From the NCBI GenBank assembly GCA_036844945.1, contig DAIUEV010000067.1, forward strand, positions 1-12,044: a DNA stretch of 12,044 nucleotides. The letters run 5' to 3'. The notes under the pieces are model-generated. The model made no database searches, was not told the origin of the DNA, and worked only from the letters and a program-made list of their open reading frames with translations. Below are positions 1 to 7,394 of the stretch, in pieces; position 1 is the stretch's first letter; every line of letters begins with the position of its first letter. The DNA is from Palsa-461 sp036844945 (GTDB lineage Bacteria; Actinomycetota; Acidimicrobiia; Acidimicrobiales; RAAP-2). A program made the translations under genes and the position numbers.

Positions 1-13
1 CTGCCCGATCCGT

Positions 14-475
14 TCAGATTTCGATGCTCATACACACGCTGTACGGATTGTCGGTGTACTGGGCGAACGGGTCGCACCAGATGAAACCCACGCCCGCGTA
101 CAGCGCCCGCGCGGCGACAAAGCCGTCCATCGTGCCGGTCTCGAGGCTCACTCGCCGGTAGCCGCTCGCGGCTGCCACCTCGAGGAGATGGTCGACCATG
201 GCGCGGCCGACCCCCGAACCGCGGGCGCCGCGGGAGGTGTGCATCGACTTGATCTCCGCGTGGTGCTGGTCGAGCCGTTTGAGCGCGCCGATCCCGACGA
301 GCACGCCATCGCGCCGGGCGCCGTAGAGCACGACCTCGGGGTCGGCGATCGCTGATTCTCCGAGGGCATGCACGTGCTCCTCCGGCGACATCGAGCGGCA
401 GAAGGCAAGATGCTGGGCAATGATCGCCCGCACGTCGTCGGACGTCGGGTCCACGGTGTCGATGCTCAGGCCCAT
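14..475 (-). CDS. GNAT family N-acetyltransferase (YsnE/PhnO-like)
   Basis: A 153-aa single-domain GNAT enzyme, expected to move an acetyl group from acetyl-CoA to an amine in the cytoplasm; the substrate cannot be read from sequence. The acetyl-CoA loop (motif A) is RGARGSGVG at residues 82-90, preceded by the strand EIKSMHT and followed by a helix and the strand YRRVSLETG (about 106-114). The C-terminal ARALYAGVGF (122-131) is the usual motif B region. The arrangement resembles YsnE-type acetyltransferases (family knowledge). The ATG at 475 fits the family length; the frame stays open for 263 more codons upstream, but that part is antisense to the neighbouring kinase gene and is not protein-like. 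No clear Shine-Dalgarno precedes the ATG. The gene is divergent from the phosphotransferase gene, with 81 bp between the two starts. Family call secure, function not. Confidence 0.88.
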   Translation of the reverse strand: MGLSIDTVDPTSDDVRAIIAQHLAFCRSMSPEEHVHALGESAIADPEVVLYGARRDGVLVGIGALKRLDQHHAEIKSMHTSRGARGSGVGRAMVDHLLEVAAASGYRRVSLETGTMDGFVAARALYAGVGFIWCDPFAQYTDNPYSVCMSIEI

Positions 476-481
476 CTTCAA

Positions 482-487
482 ATCATC
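482..487 (-). promoter_or_regulatory. possible -10 element of the GNAT gene
   Basis: The minus strand reads GATGAT, then TTGAAG, then the ATG at 475. A at position 2 and T at position 6 fit xANNNT, and the 6-nt gap fits leaderless initiation. The first base deviates from TANNNT and no -35 is evident, so this is weak. Confidence 0.2.
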
Positions 488-543
488 GCGAAGTCTGGAC
501 GGGGGACGCAGCCCGACCGCCAGGGTGTCAGGACCGTCACGGG

Positions 544-549
544 TAATCT
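544..549 (+). promoter_or_regulatory. putative -10 element, leaderless start of phosphotransferase gene
   Basis: TAATCT matches the actinobacterial -10 form TANNNT and lies 7 nt before the GTG at 557. Transcription would begin at or next to the start codon. This also supports GTG 557 over the upstream in-frame ATG at 368. No clear -35 hexamer is visible. Confidence 0.4.
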
Positions 550-556
550 CGCCGGC

Positions 557-1240
557 GTGAAGCCGCCCGGAGCGCTCCTCGCCTCGGGACGAGATGCCGA
601 CATCTTCGAATGCGGCCCCGGTCTCGTGCTTCGGCGGGCCCGCGACCGCCGGTCCATGGCGTTCGAGGCGAAGGTGATGGAGTACCTCGTGAGCGCCGGC
701 TACCCGGTTCCCGCCATCGACTCGCTGAGCGAGGACGGTACCGAGCTCGTGATGCAACGGATCGACGGTCCGACGATGGTGGAAATGATCGGGCGGGCCC
801 CCTGGAAGATACGGCGCTTCGCCGATGCACTCGCCGACCTCCACCAGCGGCTCCATGCGATCCCCGCCCCGGATTTCCTGCCGCCGGCACCGATCGGAGA
901 CGGCCCGAGCATCGTCCACATGGACCTGCACCCGCTGAACGTGATCATGGGGCCCGACGGACCCGTCGTGATCGACTGGCCTCGCGCCTCGCGGGGCGAT
1001 CCGGCGACCGATGTGGGGGTGGCGTGGATGTTGATGGCGGCCGGGGAGATCCCGGGGAGCCCGATAAAGGCGAAGCTCCTCGGAACCGGCCGATCGATGT
1101 TCGTCAACCGCTTCCTCTCGCACTTCGACAGGGCAACCCTCTCGCGTCATCTCACCGTGGTCGTCGAGTGGAAGGCGCTCGATCCCAATATCGCTCCCGC
1201 CGAGGTGGCCACCATGCGCCGCCTGGCGGCATCCGTGTGA
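557..1240 (+). CDS. APH/choline kinase-like phosphotransferase
   Basis: A 227-aa protein kinase-like fold phosphotransferase, shorter than classical aminoglycoside kinases. The catalytic loop is HMDLHPLNV at residues 121-129 (Asp123 catalytic, Asn128 metal ligand). The metal-binding Asp is Asp140 in VVIDWPRA, the equivalent of DFG. The N-lobe has FECGPGLVLRR (17-27) and an acidic helix, FEAKVMEYL (36-44). It should transfer phosphate from ATP to a small molecule; the acceptor is unknown and resistance to an aminoglycoside should not be assumed. I chose GTG 557 because the N-terminus LLASGRDADIFE then begins as expected for the family and a TANNNT box sits 7 nt upstream; the same frame opens at ATG 368, but that stretch is antisense to the GNAT gene. 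It probably forms a two-gene operon with the methyltransferase 22 nt downstream. Confidence 0.85.
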   Translation: MKPPGALLASGRDADIFECGPGLVLRRARDRRSMAFEAKVMEYLVSAGYPVPAIDSLSEDGTELVMQRIDGPTMVEMIGRAPWKIRRFADALADLHQRLHAIPAPDFLPPAPIGDGPSIVHMDLHPLNVIMGPDGPVVIDWPRASRGDPATDVGVAWMLMAAGEIPGSPIKAKLLGTGRSMFVNRFLSHFDRATLSRHLTVVVEWKALDPNIAPAEVATMRRLAASV

Positions 1241-1262
1241 GCCCGACTCTGTTCGTCGAAGC

Positions 1263-2186
1263 ATGAGCGAGAACCCTCCGCCTCCGAAGCCCGGACCGCA
1301 CCCGCTCCGGGACTGGCCGACCCCGCCGCCCGACGGCTACCGAGGCCAGCTTGATTCAGCGTTTCAAGCGCGCCTTGCCACGGACGCGTCTCGGCTCCGT
1401 CGGGAGGACTGCGACTGGTACCACAGCACGGTCCTTTCGGACGGGACCGAGGTCAAGGGCCAGTGGGATCTGCGCGGCGGCGAACGCGACTACCTCGGTC
1501 GCCACAATTTGAATGGCAAGCGGGTACTCGAGTTCGGGCCGGCGAGCGGCTACCTGACGTACTGGATGGAACGGCAGGGCGGCCAGGTCACGAGCTTCGA
1601 GGCCGGTTGGGAGGCGGCCTTCGACCAGCTCCCTGCCGTCGACGGGAGCGACATCGTCGAGGCCCAGCGCAGCTTCATGCGCCACATCGCCCGCATCAAC
1701 AATTCATGGTGGTTCCACCACCGGGACCTCGGGTCGGACGCGAGGATCGCCTACGGCGACATCTACCACGTGCCCGACGACCTCGGACGCTTCGACGTGT
1801 CGTTCTTCGGCTGCATCCTGCTGCACCTGCGCGATCCATTCGGCGCGCTGCACCAGGCCGCCGAGCACACCGACGGCGCGATCATCGTCACCGACAACGT
1901 CTACCCGGGGCTGGAGGACGCCGACGACCCAGTGTTGCGGTTCGCCATGGACGCGGACAATCCCGGACCGAGTGTCCGGTGGTGGGACCTCTCACCGGGG
2001 GCCGTGACCCGCATGCTGTGGCGACTCGGCTTCGAGCGCACCCGGCTCCTGCACCACACCCAGCGTTACACCATCCCGGACCCACCGGTCGACATCCAGC
2101 TCTTCACCGTCGTCGCCGAACGCCCGAACTCGGGCGGCCGGCCCGGGCCGCTCAGGAGGGCGATCGACCGCGTGCGGGGCGGCTGA
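1263..2186 (+). CDS. Class I SAM-dependent methyltransferase, CmoB-like
   Basis: A 307-aa methyltransferase. Motif I is VLEFGPASGYLT (88-99), the S-adenosylmethionine-binding glycine loop, followed by an acidic residue at the end of beta 2 (SFEAGW, 111-116). The later FFGCILLHLRDP (181-192) matches the motif of the tRNA (mo5U34)-methyltransferase-like group. The block DWYHSTVLSDGTEVKG (51-66) before the domain is also typical of CmoB-like proteins. It is not E. coli-type cmoB: such actinobacterial relatives often modify small molecules or glycans (inference). The N-terminal 25 residues are proline-rich and probably disordered; the C-terminal tail is rich in Arg and Gly. The start lies 22 nt after the phosphotransferase stop, with only a weak Shine-Dalgarno. 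Its last 35 nt overlap the end of the convergent SLOG gene. Confidence 0.85.
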   Translation: MSENPPPPKPGPHPLRDWPTPPPDGYRGQLDSAFQARLATDASRLRREDCDWYHSTVLSDGTEVKGQWDLRGGERDYLGRHNLNGKRVLEFGPASGYLTYWMERQGGQVTSFEAGWEAAFDQLPAVDGSDIVEAQRSFMRHIARINNSWWFHHRDLGSDARIAYGDIYHVPDDLGRFDVSFFGCILLHLRDPFGALHQAAEHTDGAIIVTDNVYPGLEDADDPVLRFAMDADNPGPSVRWWDLSPGAVTRMLWRLGFERTRLLHHTQRYTIPDPPVDIQLFTVVAERPNSGGRPGPLRRAIDRVRGG

Positions 2187-2655
2187 CCCGGCCCCGACCC
2201 TCTGCCAGCGCGAGGGCGGTCGGCACCGCGTCGTTCTCGTCCACCGCCACCACCCCGGCATCGTCGGTCCCGTCGGGCCGGACGAGCCGCCAGGTCCCGA
2301 CGCCGACCACCGGGAGCCCCAACTTCAGGGCGAACGCGACCTCGGACAACGTCCCGTACTCGCCGCCGATCGCGATCAGCACGTCGCTCGCCCGTACGAC
2401 GAGGCCGTTGCGGAGTTCCCCGAGACCCGTGGGCACCGCGACACTGACCCACGGGTTGGCCGCGTCACGGTCGGTGCCGGGGAGGACGCCGACCGTGATG
2501 CCCCCGGCCTCGGCGGCGCCCCGGCAGGCCGCCTCCATCACCCCGCCGAGGCCGCCGCAGACGACCACCGCCCCGGCTTCGGCGAGCGCCCGTCCGATCC
2601 GCTCCGCGACCCCATCGGTGCGCGGGTCCGGCTCACCGGTGCCGACGACCCCCAC
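2152..2655 (-). CDS. SLOG/LOG-like Rossmann protein (TIGR00725 type)
   Basis: A 167-aa nucleotide-binding-type Rossmann protein of the TIGR00725/SLOG superfamily, related to LOG cytokinin-activating phosphoribohydrolases. Visible motifs are GGLGGVMEAA (34-43) and IAIGGEYGTLSE (94-105). The second is this subfamily's counterpart of the LOG signature PGGxGTxxE; it keeps GT and E but has EY where LOG has a single residue, so true LOG activity is not assured. The only standard start near the right place is GTG 2655, which begins MGVVGTGEP and trims the first beta strand. A CTG at 2676 would add MTARPFH and overlap the upstream TGA as CTGA; it may be the true start. It lies 17 nt behind the acyltransferase gene and is probably co-transcribed with it. 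Confidence 0.8.
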   Translation of the reverse strand: MGVVGTGEPDPRTDGVAERIGRALAEAGAVVVCGGLGGVMEAACRGAAEAGGITVGVLPGTDRDAANPWVSVAVPTGLGELRNGLVVRASDVLIAIGGEYGTLSEVAFALKLGLPVVGVGTWRLVRPDGTDDAGVVAVDENDAVPTALALAEGRGRVSRPARGRSPS

Positions 2656-2672
2656 GTGGAACGGCCGGGCCG

Positions 2673-3332
2673 TCAGGCGGGCACCTCGTCGTCGACGGCG
2701 ACCCAGCCCCGGTCGGCCACATAACGGCGGACGATCCGGGCGGGGACCCCGGCCACCACGCAGTGGGAGGGAATCTCGCCGCGGACGACGGCACCGGCCG
2801 CCACCACCACATGCTCGCCGATCGTCGCGCCGGGGAGGACAACGGCGTTGGCCCCGAGCCAGCTGCCCGAGCCGATGGAGACGGCCGCCTCGATCGGCAC
2901 CTGCCCACCGATCGGCTGGTCCGGGTCGAGATAGGAGTGGTTCTGGTCCGTGATGTAGACGTAGGGCCCGGTCTGGATGTCGTCGCCGAGCTCGATGTGC
3001 CAGTGGCCGACGATGTGGCTCCCCCGGCCGATCAGGCAGCGCGCCCCGATCTTCACCACCGGGTCGCTCAGGATCTCCTGGCCCTCGGCGATCCCGGCCG
3101 TGACCGAGGCGTACGGGCCGACGATGGTCTCGTCGCCGATGTGGATCCGGTGCGCGTTGAGGATCGTCCCCTGGGGGAAGACCAGGCAGGCCCCCCGACC
3201 AAACTTGCCGAAACGGCGGGCGGGCGGGTCGTCGGGGCCGATCGCGGCCGCGATGCTGGCCCAGCGCGCCCCACGCCGGACGAGCTCGCCGGCGACACGG
3301 CGGACGCGATTCCTCACCGTCGTCGCGCGCAC
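2673..3332 (-). CDS. Left-handed beta-helix (hexapeptide repeat) O-acyltransferase
   Basis: A 219-aa LbH acetyltransferase of the maltose/xenobiotic/serine acetyltransferase superfamily, which works as a trimer with acetyl-CoA at the subunit interface. Hexapeptide repeats run from about residue 57 to 185, for example IHIGDETIVGPYASV and VSIGSGSWLGANAVV. The likely catalytic His is His132 in TDQNHSYLDP. The closing VVAGVPARIVRRY (192-204) is the usual C-terminal motif. The first 45 residues are basic and helical. GTG 3332 is supported by a TAGCGT box exactly 6 nt upstream (leaderless pattern); GTG 3317 is the alternative. The acceptor is unknown; neighbouring envelope genes make a cell-surface glycan or lipid precursor plausible, but that is inference. 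Divergent from the Tat-exported protein gene. Confidence 0.87.
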   Translation of the reverse strand: MRATTVRNRVRRVAGELVRRGARWASIAAAIGPDDPPARRFGKFGRGACLVFPQGTILNAHRIHIGDETIVGPYASVTAGIAEGQEILSDPVVKIGARCLIGRGSHIVGHWHIELGDDIQTGPYVYITDQNHSYLDPDQPIGGQVPIEAAVSIGSGSWLGANAVVLPGATIGEHVVVAAGAVVRGEIPSHCVVAGVPARIVRRYVADRGWVAVDDEVPA

Positions 3333-3338
3333 TTCCAG

Positions 3339-3344
3339 ACGCTA
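3339..3344 (-). promoter_or_regulatory. putative -10 element, leaderless start of acyltransferase gene
   Basis: The minus strand reads TAGCGT, then six bases CTGGAA, then the GTG at 3332. TANNNT at this spacing predicts transcription starting at the start codon. The GGAA is too close to the GTG to act as a Shine-Dalgarno, which also favours leaderless expression. Confidence 0.4.
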
Positions 3345-3397
3345 CCTTCCCGCTCCGACCAGGGGCTTTCGTGGAGCCCGGGGGTCGCGACGACGGG

Positions 3398-3403
3398 TAT
3401 CCT
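3398..3403 (+). promoter_or_regulatory. putative -10 element, leaderless start of Tat-exported protein gene
   Basis: TATCCT matches TANNNT and ends 6 nt before the ATG at 3410. There is no Shine-Dalgarno in the gap. It mirrors the element of the divergent acyltransferase gene within the same 77-bp spacer. No clear -35 is visible. Confidence 0.45.
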
Positions 3404-3409
3404 CGCGGC

Positions 3410-5116
3410 ATGCCCGAGGCCTTCTCGGAGGTCGGCCCCGAAGGCAAGTTCGTGCCGTCGGGGGCCCCGATCGGCCGCCGACAGTTCCTCCGGGGCGCGC
3501 TCGCACTCGGTGGCGGGCTGGCCGTTGCGGGGATGGGGGGCAAACCCAAGCACGGTCCTCCGATCCCGGCCCACGCCAAGCACCATCACGGCCGGCGCCC
3601 TCCACCCGCTGTGTCGACGACCAAGCTCGACAGCGGGGTCGAGGTCGTCACGGCCCGGTGGCTGATCGAGGAGAACGCCAAGCCGGGCACCAACAACTGG
3701 GTGGTCACCGGGATCCAGACCCCGCACGCGATCGAGGGGTTCGCGAGCCAGGTGAGCGCGGTCCCCGGCGACGAGCTCACCCTGTTCGTCAACACGACGG
3801 CCCAGTCTTTCCACGTCGAGGTCTACCGGATGGGCTACTACCAGGGCCTGGCCGGCCGCCTCATCGACACGAGCGACACCGTGGCCGGCGTGCAACAGCC
3901 GCCGTCGACCCTGACCCCGGGCGTCAACACCGTGGCCTGCCCGTGGCAGCCGAGCCTCACCCTCAAGGTCACCAAGGGGTGGCCGCCCGGGAACTACCTC
4001 TTGAAGCTGGTGGGTGACGGGGGCCAGCAGCAGTACATCCCGCTCACGATCCGCAATGACGCGAGCAACGCGACCTACGTCCTCCAGAACAGCGTGACGT
4101 GCTGGCAGGCCTACAACCTCTGGGGTGGCTACAGCCTCTACTTCGGGAAGACCGCCTCCGGACAGAGCTTCGCCAACCGGGCCCGCATCGTGTCGTTCGA
4201 CCGCCCGTACCCCCAGACCTGGGCCCAGGGGGCGGCCGACTTCTTCGGCAACGAGTTCCCGCTGCTCTATGACATGGAGCAGTTCGGCCTGGACCTCACC
4301 TACTGGACCGACGTCGACCTGCACAACTCGCCCGGGTTGCTCGCCAACCACAAGGCCCTCTTCTCCCTCGGACACGACGAGTATTGGTCCTCCGAGATGC
4401 GCCAGGCCGCCCAAAGCGCGCTCAGCTCGGGGACGAACCTCGCCTTCCTCGGCGCGAACGCGTGCTACCGCCAGATCCGCCTGAACCCGTCGTTGGTCGG
4501 GGCCAACCGGCTGCAGACCTGTTACAAGGACGCCGCCGAGGATCCCTTCGCCCAGTCCCAACCGTCGCTCACCACGGTCGACTGGAACCAGGCGCCGCTG
4601 AACGACCCGGAGTCCTCCCTCATCGGCAGCATGTACCAGTCGGTCGGTGCCAACGGCGATCTGATCGTCACCGACGGCTCGGCGTGGTTCTGGCACGGCT
4701 GCGGCCTGCCGGACGGGACCCGGCTGCCCGGAGTCGTCCAGGGCGAGTACGACCGCTACGTGCCCTCGCTGCCGGGCCCGACCAACGCCGACGTGCTGGC
4801 CCACTCGCCGGTGCCCGGCCAGAACAACTGGTCGGACATCACCTACTACACGGCCAGCGGTGGTGGTGGAGTCCTGGCGACCGGGATGGCCTCATGGGTG
4901 TTCAAGCTCTCCAACACGACCGATTTCCCGTCGAACATCGTGCCGGCGGCGATCCCCGGTATCACCGAGGTCCTCCGGCGCGCGATGCAGAACGTCTACG
5001 GCACCTTCGGGGCCGGGCCGGCGTCGGTGACGAAGCCCTCCGGGGGCAACTGGTCGTCGATCTACGGGGGCGCCGCCGCCCTCGCACCGACGGCGCAGGG
5101 AACCAACGCTGCCTGA
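3410..5116 (+). CDS. Tat-exported N,N-dimethylformamidase large subunit-like protein
   Basis: A 568-aa exported protein. Residues 22-44 form a twin-arginine signal (GRRQFLRGALALGGG), followed by a Pro/His-rich linker to about 70. A beta-rich domain follows (about 95-215, containing VSAVPGDELTLFV). Then comes the region resembling the C-terminal domain of the dimethylformamidase large subunit: CWQAYNLWGGYSLY (231-244), SFDRPYPQTW (262-271) and SLGHDEYWSSEMR (319-331). In dimethylformamidase an HxE motif of this kind supplies the carboxylate of a 2-Tyr-1-Glu iron centre (family knowledge). Glu324 is the likely counterpart here; the Tyr ligands may lie among Tyr235, Tyr241, Tyr244 and Tyr267, which I cannot settle. 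Activity on formamides is not shown, and no small-subunit gene is adjacent. Tat export fits a cofactor loaded in the cytoplasm. ATG 3410 is chosen for its -10 box and for the Tat position; GTG 3371 is in frame but less likely. Confidence 0.82.
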   Translation: MPEAFSEVGPEGKFVPSGAPIGRRQFLRGALALGGGLAVAGMGGKPKHGPPIPAHAKHHHGRRPPPAVSTTKLDSGVEVVTARWLIEENAKPGTNNWVVTGIQTPHAIEGFASQVSAVPGDELTLFVNTTAQSFHVEVYRMGYYQGLAGRLIDTSDTVAGVQQPPSTLTPGVNTVACPWQPSLTLKVTKGWPPGNYLLKLVGDGGQQQYIPLTIRNDASNATYVLQNSVTCWQAYNLWGGYSLYFGKTASGQSFANRARIVSFDRPYPQTWAQGAADFFGNEFPLLYDMEQFGLDLTYWTDVDLHNSPGLLANHKALFSLGHDEYWSSEMRQAAQSALSSGTNLAFLGANACYRQIRLNPSLVGANRLQTCYKDAAEDPFAQSQPSLTTVDWNQAPLNDPESSLIGSMYQSVGANGDLIVTDGSAWFWHGCGLPDGTRLPGVVQGEYDRYVPSLPGPTNADVLAHSPVPGQNNWSDITYYTASGGGGVLATGMASWVFKLSNTTDFPSNIVPAAIPGITEVLRRAMQNVYGTFGAGPASVTKPSGGNWSSIYGGAAALAPTAQGTNAA

Positions 5117-5147
5117 CCCGGGCCCCTGCCGGTTCGCCGGATCGGGC

Positions 5148-6179
5148 GTGAGGCGGAGGGGGCTGGCCGGGGCGGCGGCTCTGGTGGCCGGCTCGACGCT
5201 CGTCGCGGCCTGCTCCACGCCTGGCCCCTCGGCGCCTCCCCGGGCGGGGCCGCATCCCCGCCCCCATCCGGGCGCCGCCGGTCCGGCCTGTCCGTTGACC
5301 GGCCTCCCGTCGCCGTCGGCGACGGTGTCCACGCGTCGGGCCCTCGCCGTCAAGGTCGACAACTACCAGGCGGCGAGGCCCCAGAGCGGGCTCGACTCGG
5401 CGGACATCGTGTTCGAGGAGCCCGTCGAGGGCGGGATCACCCGCGACGTCGCCGTGTTCCAGTGCGCCGACGCTGCGAAGGTGGGCCCGATCCGCTCGGC
5501 CCGCAACATCGACATCGGCATCCTCGGCGAGTTCGGCCACCCGCTGCTGGTCAGCGTGGGTGGGATCGATCCGGTCCTCTCCAACATCGCCGCATCACCG
5601 ATCACCGAGATCGACCTGCGGACCGACTCCTCCGTCGTGCAGAACCCGCCCGGGCGCTTCGCCCCGTACGACACCTACGCGGCCACCGGGGCTCTCCGGG
5701 CCCTGCGGCCGGCCGACCACACCCGGCCGGCCGCCGTGTTCAGCTATTCGCGGGTCGTGCCGGCCGGCACACCGGCCGCCTCGGTCGCGATCACCTACCC
5801 GGGGTCCGACGCGGTCTGGACCTACGACCCCGCCACCCGCCAGTACTTGCGCTCCTACGGCACCGCCCCCGACGTGCAGTCCGACGGGGTACGGAACTCG
5901 GCGGCCAACGTGATCGTGCAGGTGGTCCAGGTCACCTACGGCCCGTGGCTCGAGAACGACCAGGGCGGCCTCGAGGTGCAGGCGAACCTCTACGAGGACG
6001 CGAGCGGTCCGGCCGCGGTGTTCCGCAACGGAGTCGAGATCACCGGCACCTGGTCGCGCAACTCGCTCGGCCAGCCGACCAGCTTCGTCTCTTCGTCCGG
6101 CGTGCCGATCGAGCTGCAGCCCGGCCGCACCTGGGTGGAGCTCGTCCCGACGTCGGTCCCGGTGACCGTCACGCCCTGA
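5148..6179 (+). CDS. DUF3048 domain-containing lipoprotein (YerB-like)
   Basis: A 343-aa predicted lipoprotein. The basic start MRRR is followed by a hydrophobic segment and the lipobox LVAAC, with Cys22 as the lipidation site. A Pro/Gly-rich linker runs to about 45. The mature part matches DUF3048: CPLTGLP (48-54), RRALAVKVDN (63-72), ARPQSGLDSADIVFEEPVEG (76-95) and KVGPIRSAR (110-118). The C-terminal half carries NVIVQVVQVTYG (254-265) and GRTWVELVP (325-333), typical of the second DUF3048 domain. Function is unknown in the family; it should sit on the outer face of the membrane. The GTG at 5148 has no good Shine-Dalgarno and lies 31 nt after the Tat protein stop, so co-transcription is likely. 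It is convergent with recA, 15 nt apart. Confidence 0.9.
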   Translation: MRRRGLAGAAALVAGSTLVAACSTPGPSAPPRAGPHPRPHPGAAGPACPLTGLPSPSATVSTRRALAVKVDNYQAARPQSGLDSADIVFEEPVEGGITRDVAVFQCADAAKVGPIRSARNIDIGILGEFGHPLLVSVGGIDPVLSNIAASPITEIDLRTDSSVVQNPPGRFAPYDTYAATGALRALRPADHTRPAAVFSYSRVVPAGTPAASVAITYPGSDAVWTYDPATRQYLRSYGTAPDVQSDGVRNSAANVIVQVVQVTYGPWLENDQGGLEVQANLYEDASGPAAVFRNGVEITGTWSRNSLGQPTSFVSSSGVPIELQPGRTWVELVPTSVPVTVTP

Positions 6180-6183
6180 TCGG

Positions 6184-6194
6184 GAGGGGCGCCC

Positions 6195-6196
<2 letters not shown>
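6184..6196. terminator. small GC hairpin between convergent genes
   Basis: GAGGG, a GCG loop, then CCCTC form a 5-bp stem in the 15-nt gap between the DUF3048 stop and the recA stop, overlapping the recA stop codon. There is no T-tract on either strand, so a bidirectional terminator is only possible. Confidence 0.25.
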
Positions 6197-7259
<1,063 letters not shown>

Positions 7260-7355
7260 CTGCCTCTCCCTCTGTCCGCCACTGCTCGATCTCTTCGTGC
7301 GCTCAGACGACCCTACGGAACGGGTGTATCAGCCGGCCCCTGGCGGCGTCGGACC

Positions 7356-7361
7356 ACTGTA
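7356..7361 (-). promoter_or_regulatory. possible -10 element of recA
   Basis: TACAGT on the minus strand matches TANNNT and lies 3 nt downstream of the LexA box in the direction of recA. The box would then fill the -35/-10 spacer, a position where LexA would block polymerase. The implied 5' leader is about 90 nt. The -35 (CTCGTA at 17-nt spacing) is poor. Confidence 0.4.
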
Positions 7362-7364
7362 ATC

Positions 7365-7378
7365 CGAACACATGTTCG
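7365..7378. promoter_or_regulatory. LexA-binding SOS box upstream of recA
   Basis: CGAACACATGTTCG fits the Gram-positive/actinobacterial LexA consensus CGAACRNRYGTTCG at every position, with perfect 6-bp outer arms CGAACA and TGTTCG. It sits in the 135-bp spacer between the ligT stop and the recA start, about 105 nt before recA, which gives recA its own damage-inducible promoter. Confidence 0.9.
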
Positions 7379-7394
7379 TACGAGGGATGGTGGC

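Noticed and set aside
1..13. Bases before the GNAT stop codon
   Set aside because: Too short to show a gene or terminator; nothing supportable.
368..556. N-terminal extension of the phosphotransferase from ATG 368
   Set aside because: It overlaps the divergent GNAT gene and its residues do not resemble the kinase family; GTG 557 has a -10 box and the expected N-terminus.
557..1240. Calling the APH-like gene an antibiotic resistance gene
   Set aside because: It is short, shows only the general kinase motifs and lies in an ordinary chromosomal context; the superfamily acts on many substrates.
476..1264. 263-codon upstream extension of the GNAT frame on the minus strand
   Set aside because: It is antisense to the phosphotransferase gene, has no protein-like pattern, and the GNAT domain is complete from ATG 475.
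3314..4804. Minus-strand open frame of 496 codons opposite the Tat-exported protein gene
   Set aside because: Antisense shadow with no recognisable domain; the plus-strand frame has a Tat signal and family motifs.
3410..5116. Calling this gene a bona fide dimethylformamidase
   Set aside because: Only part of the large subunit is matched, the protein is exported, and no small subunit is present; the substrate cannot be named.
7341..7361. ClgR/RecA-NDp-type promoter (TTGTCRGTG-N8-TANNNT) for recA
   Set aside because: TTACAGTG is only a partial match and no TANNNT follows at the required distance.
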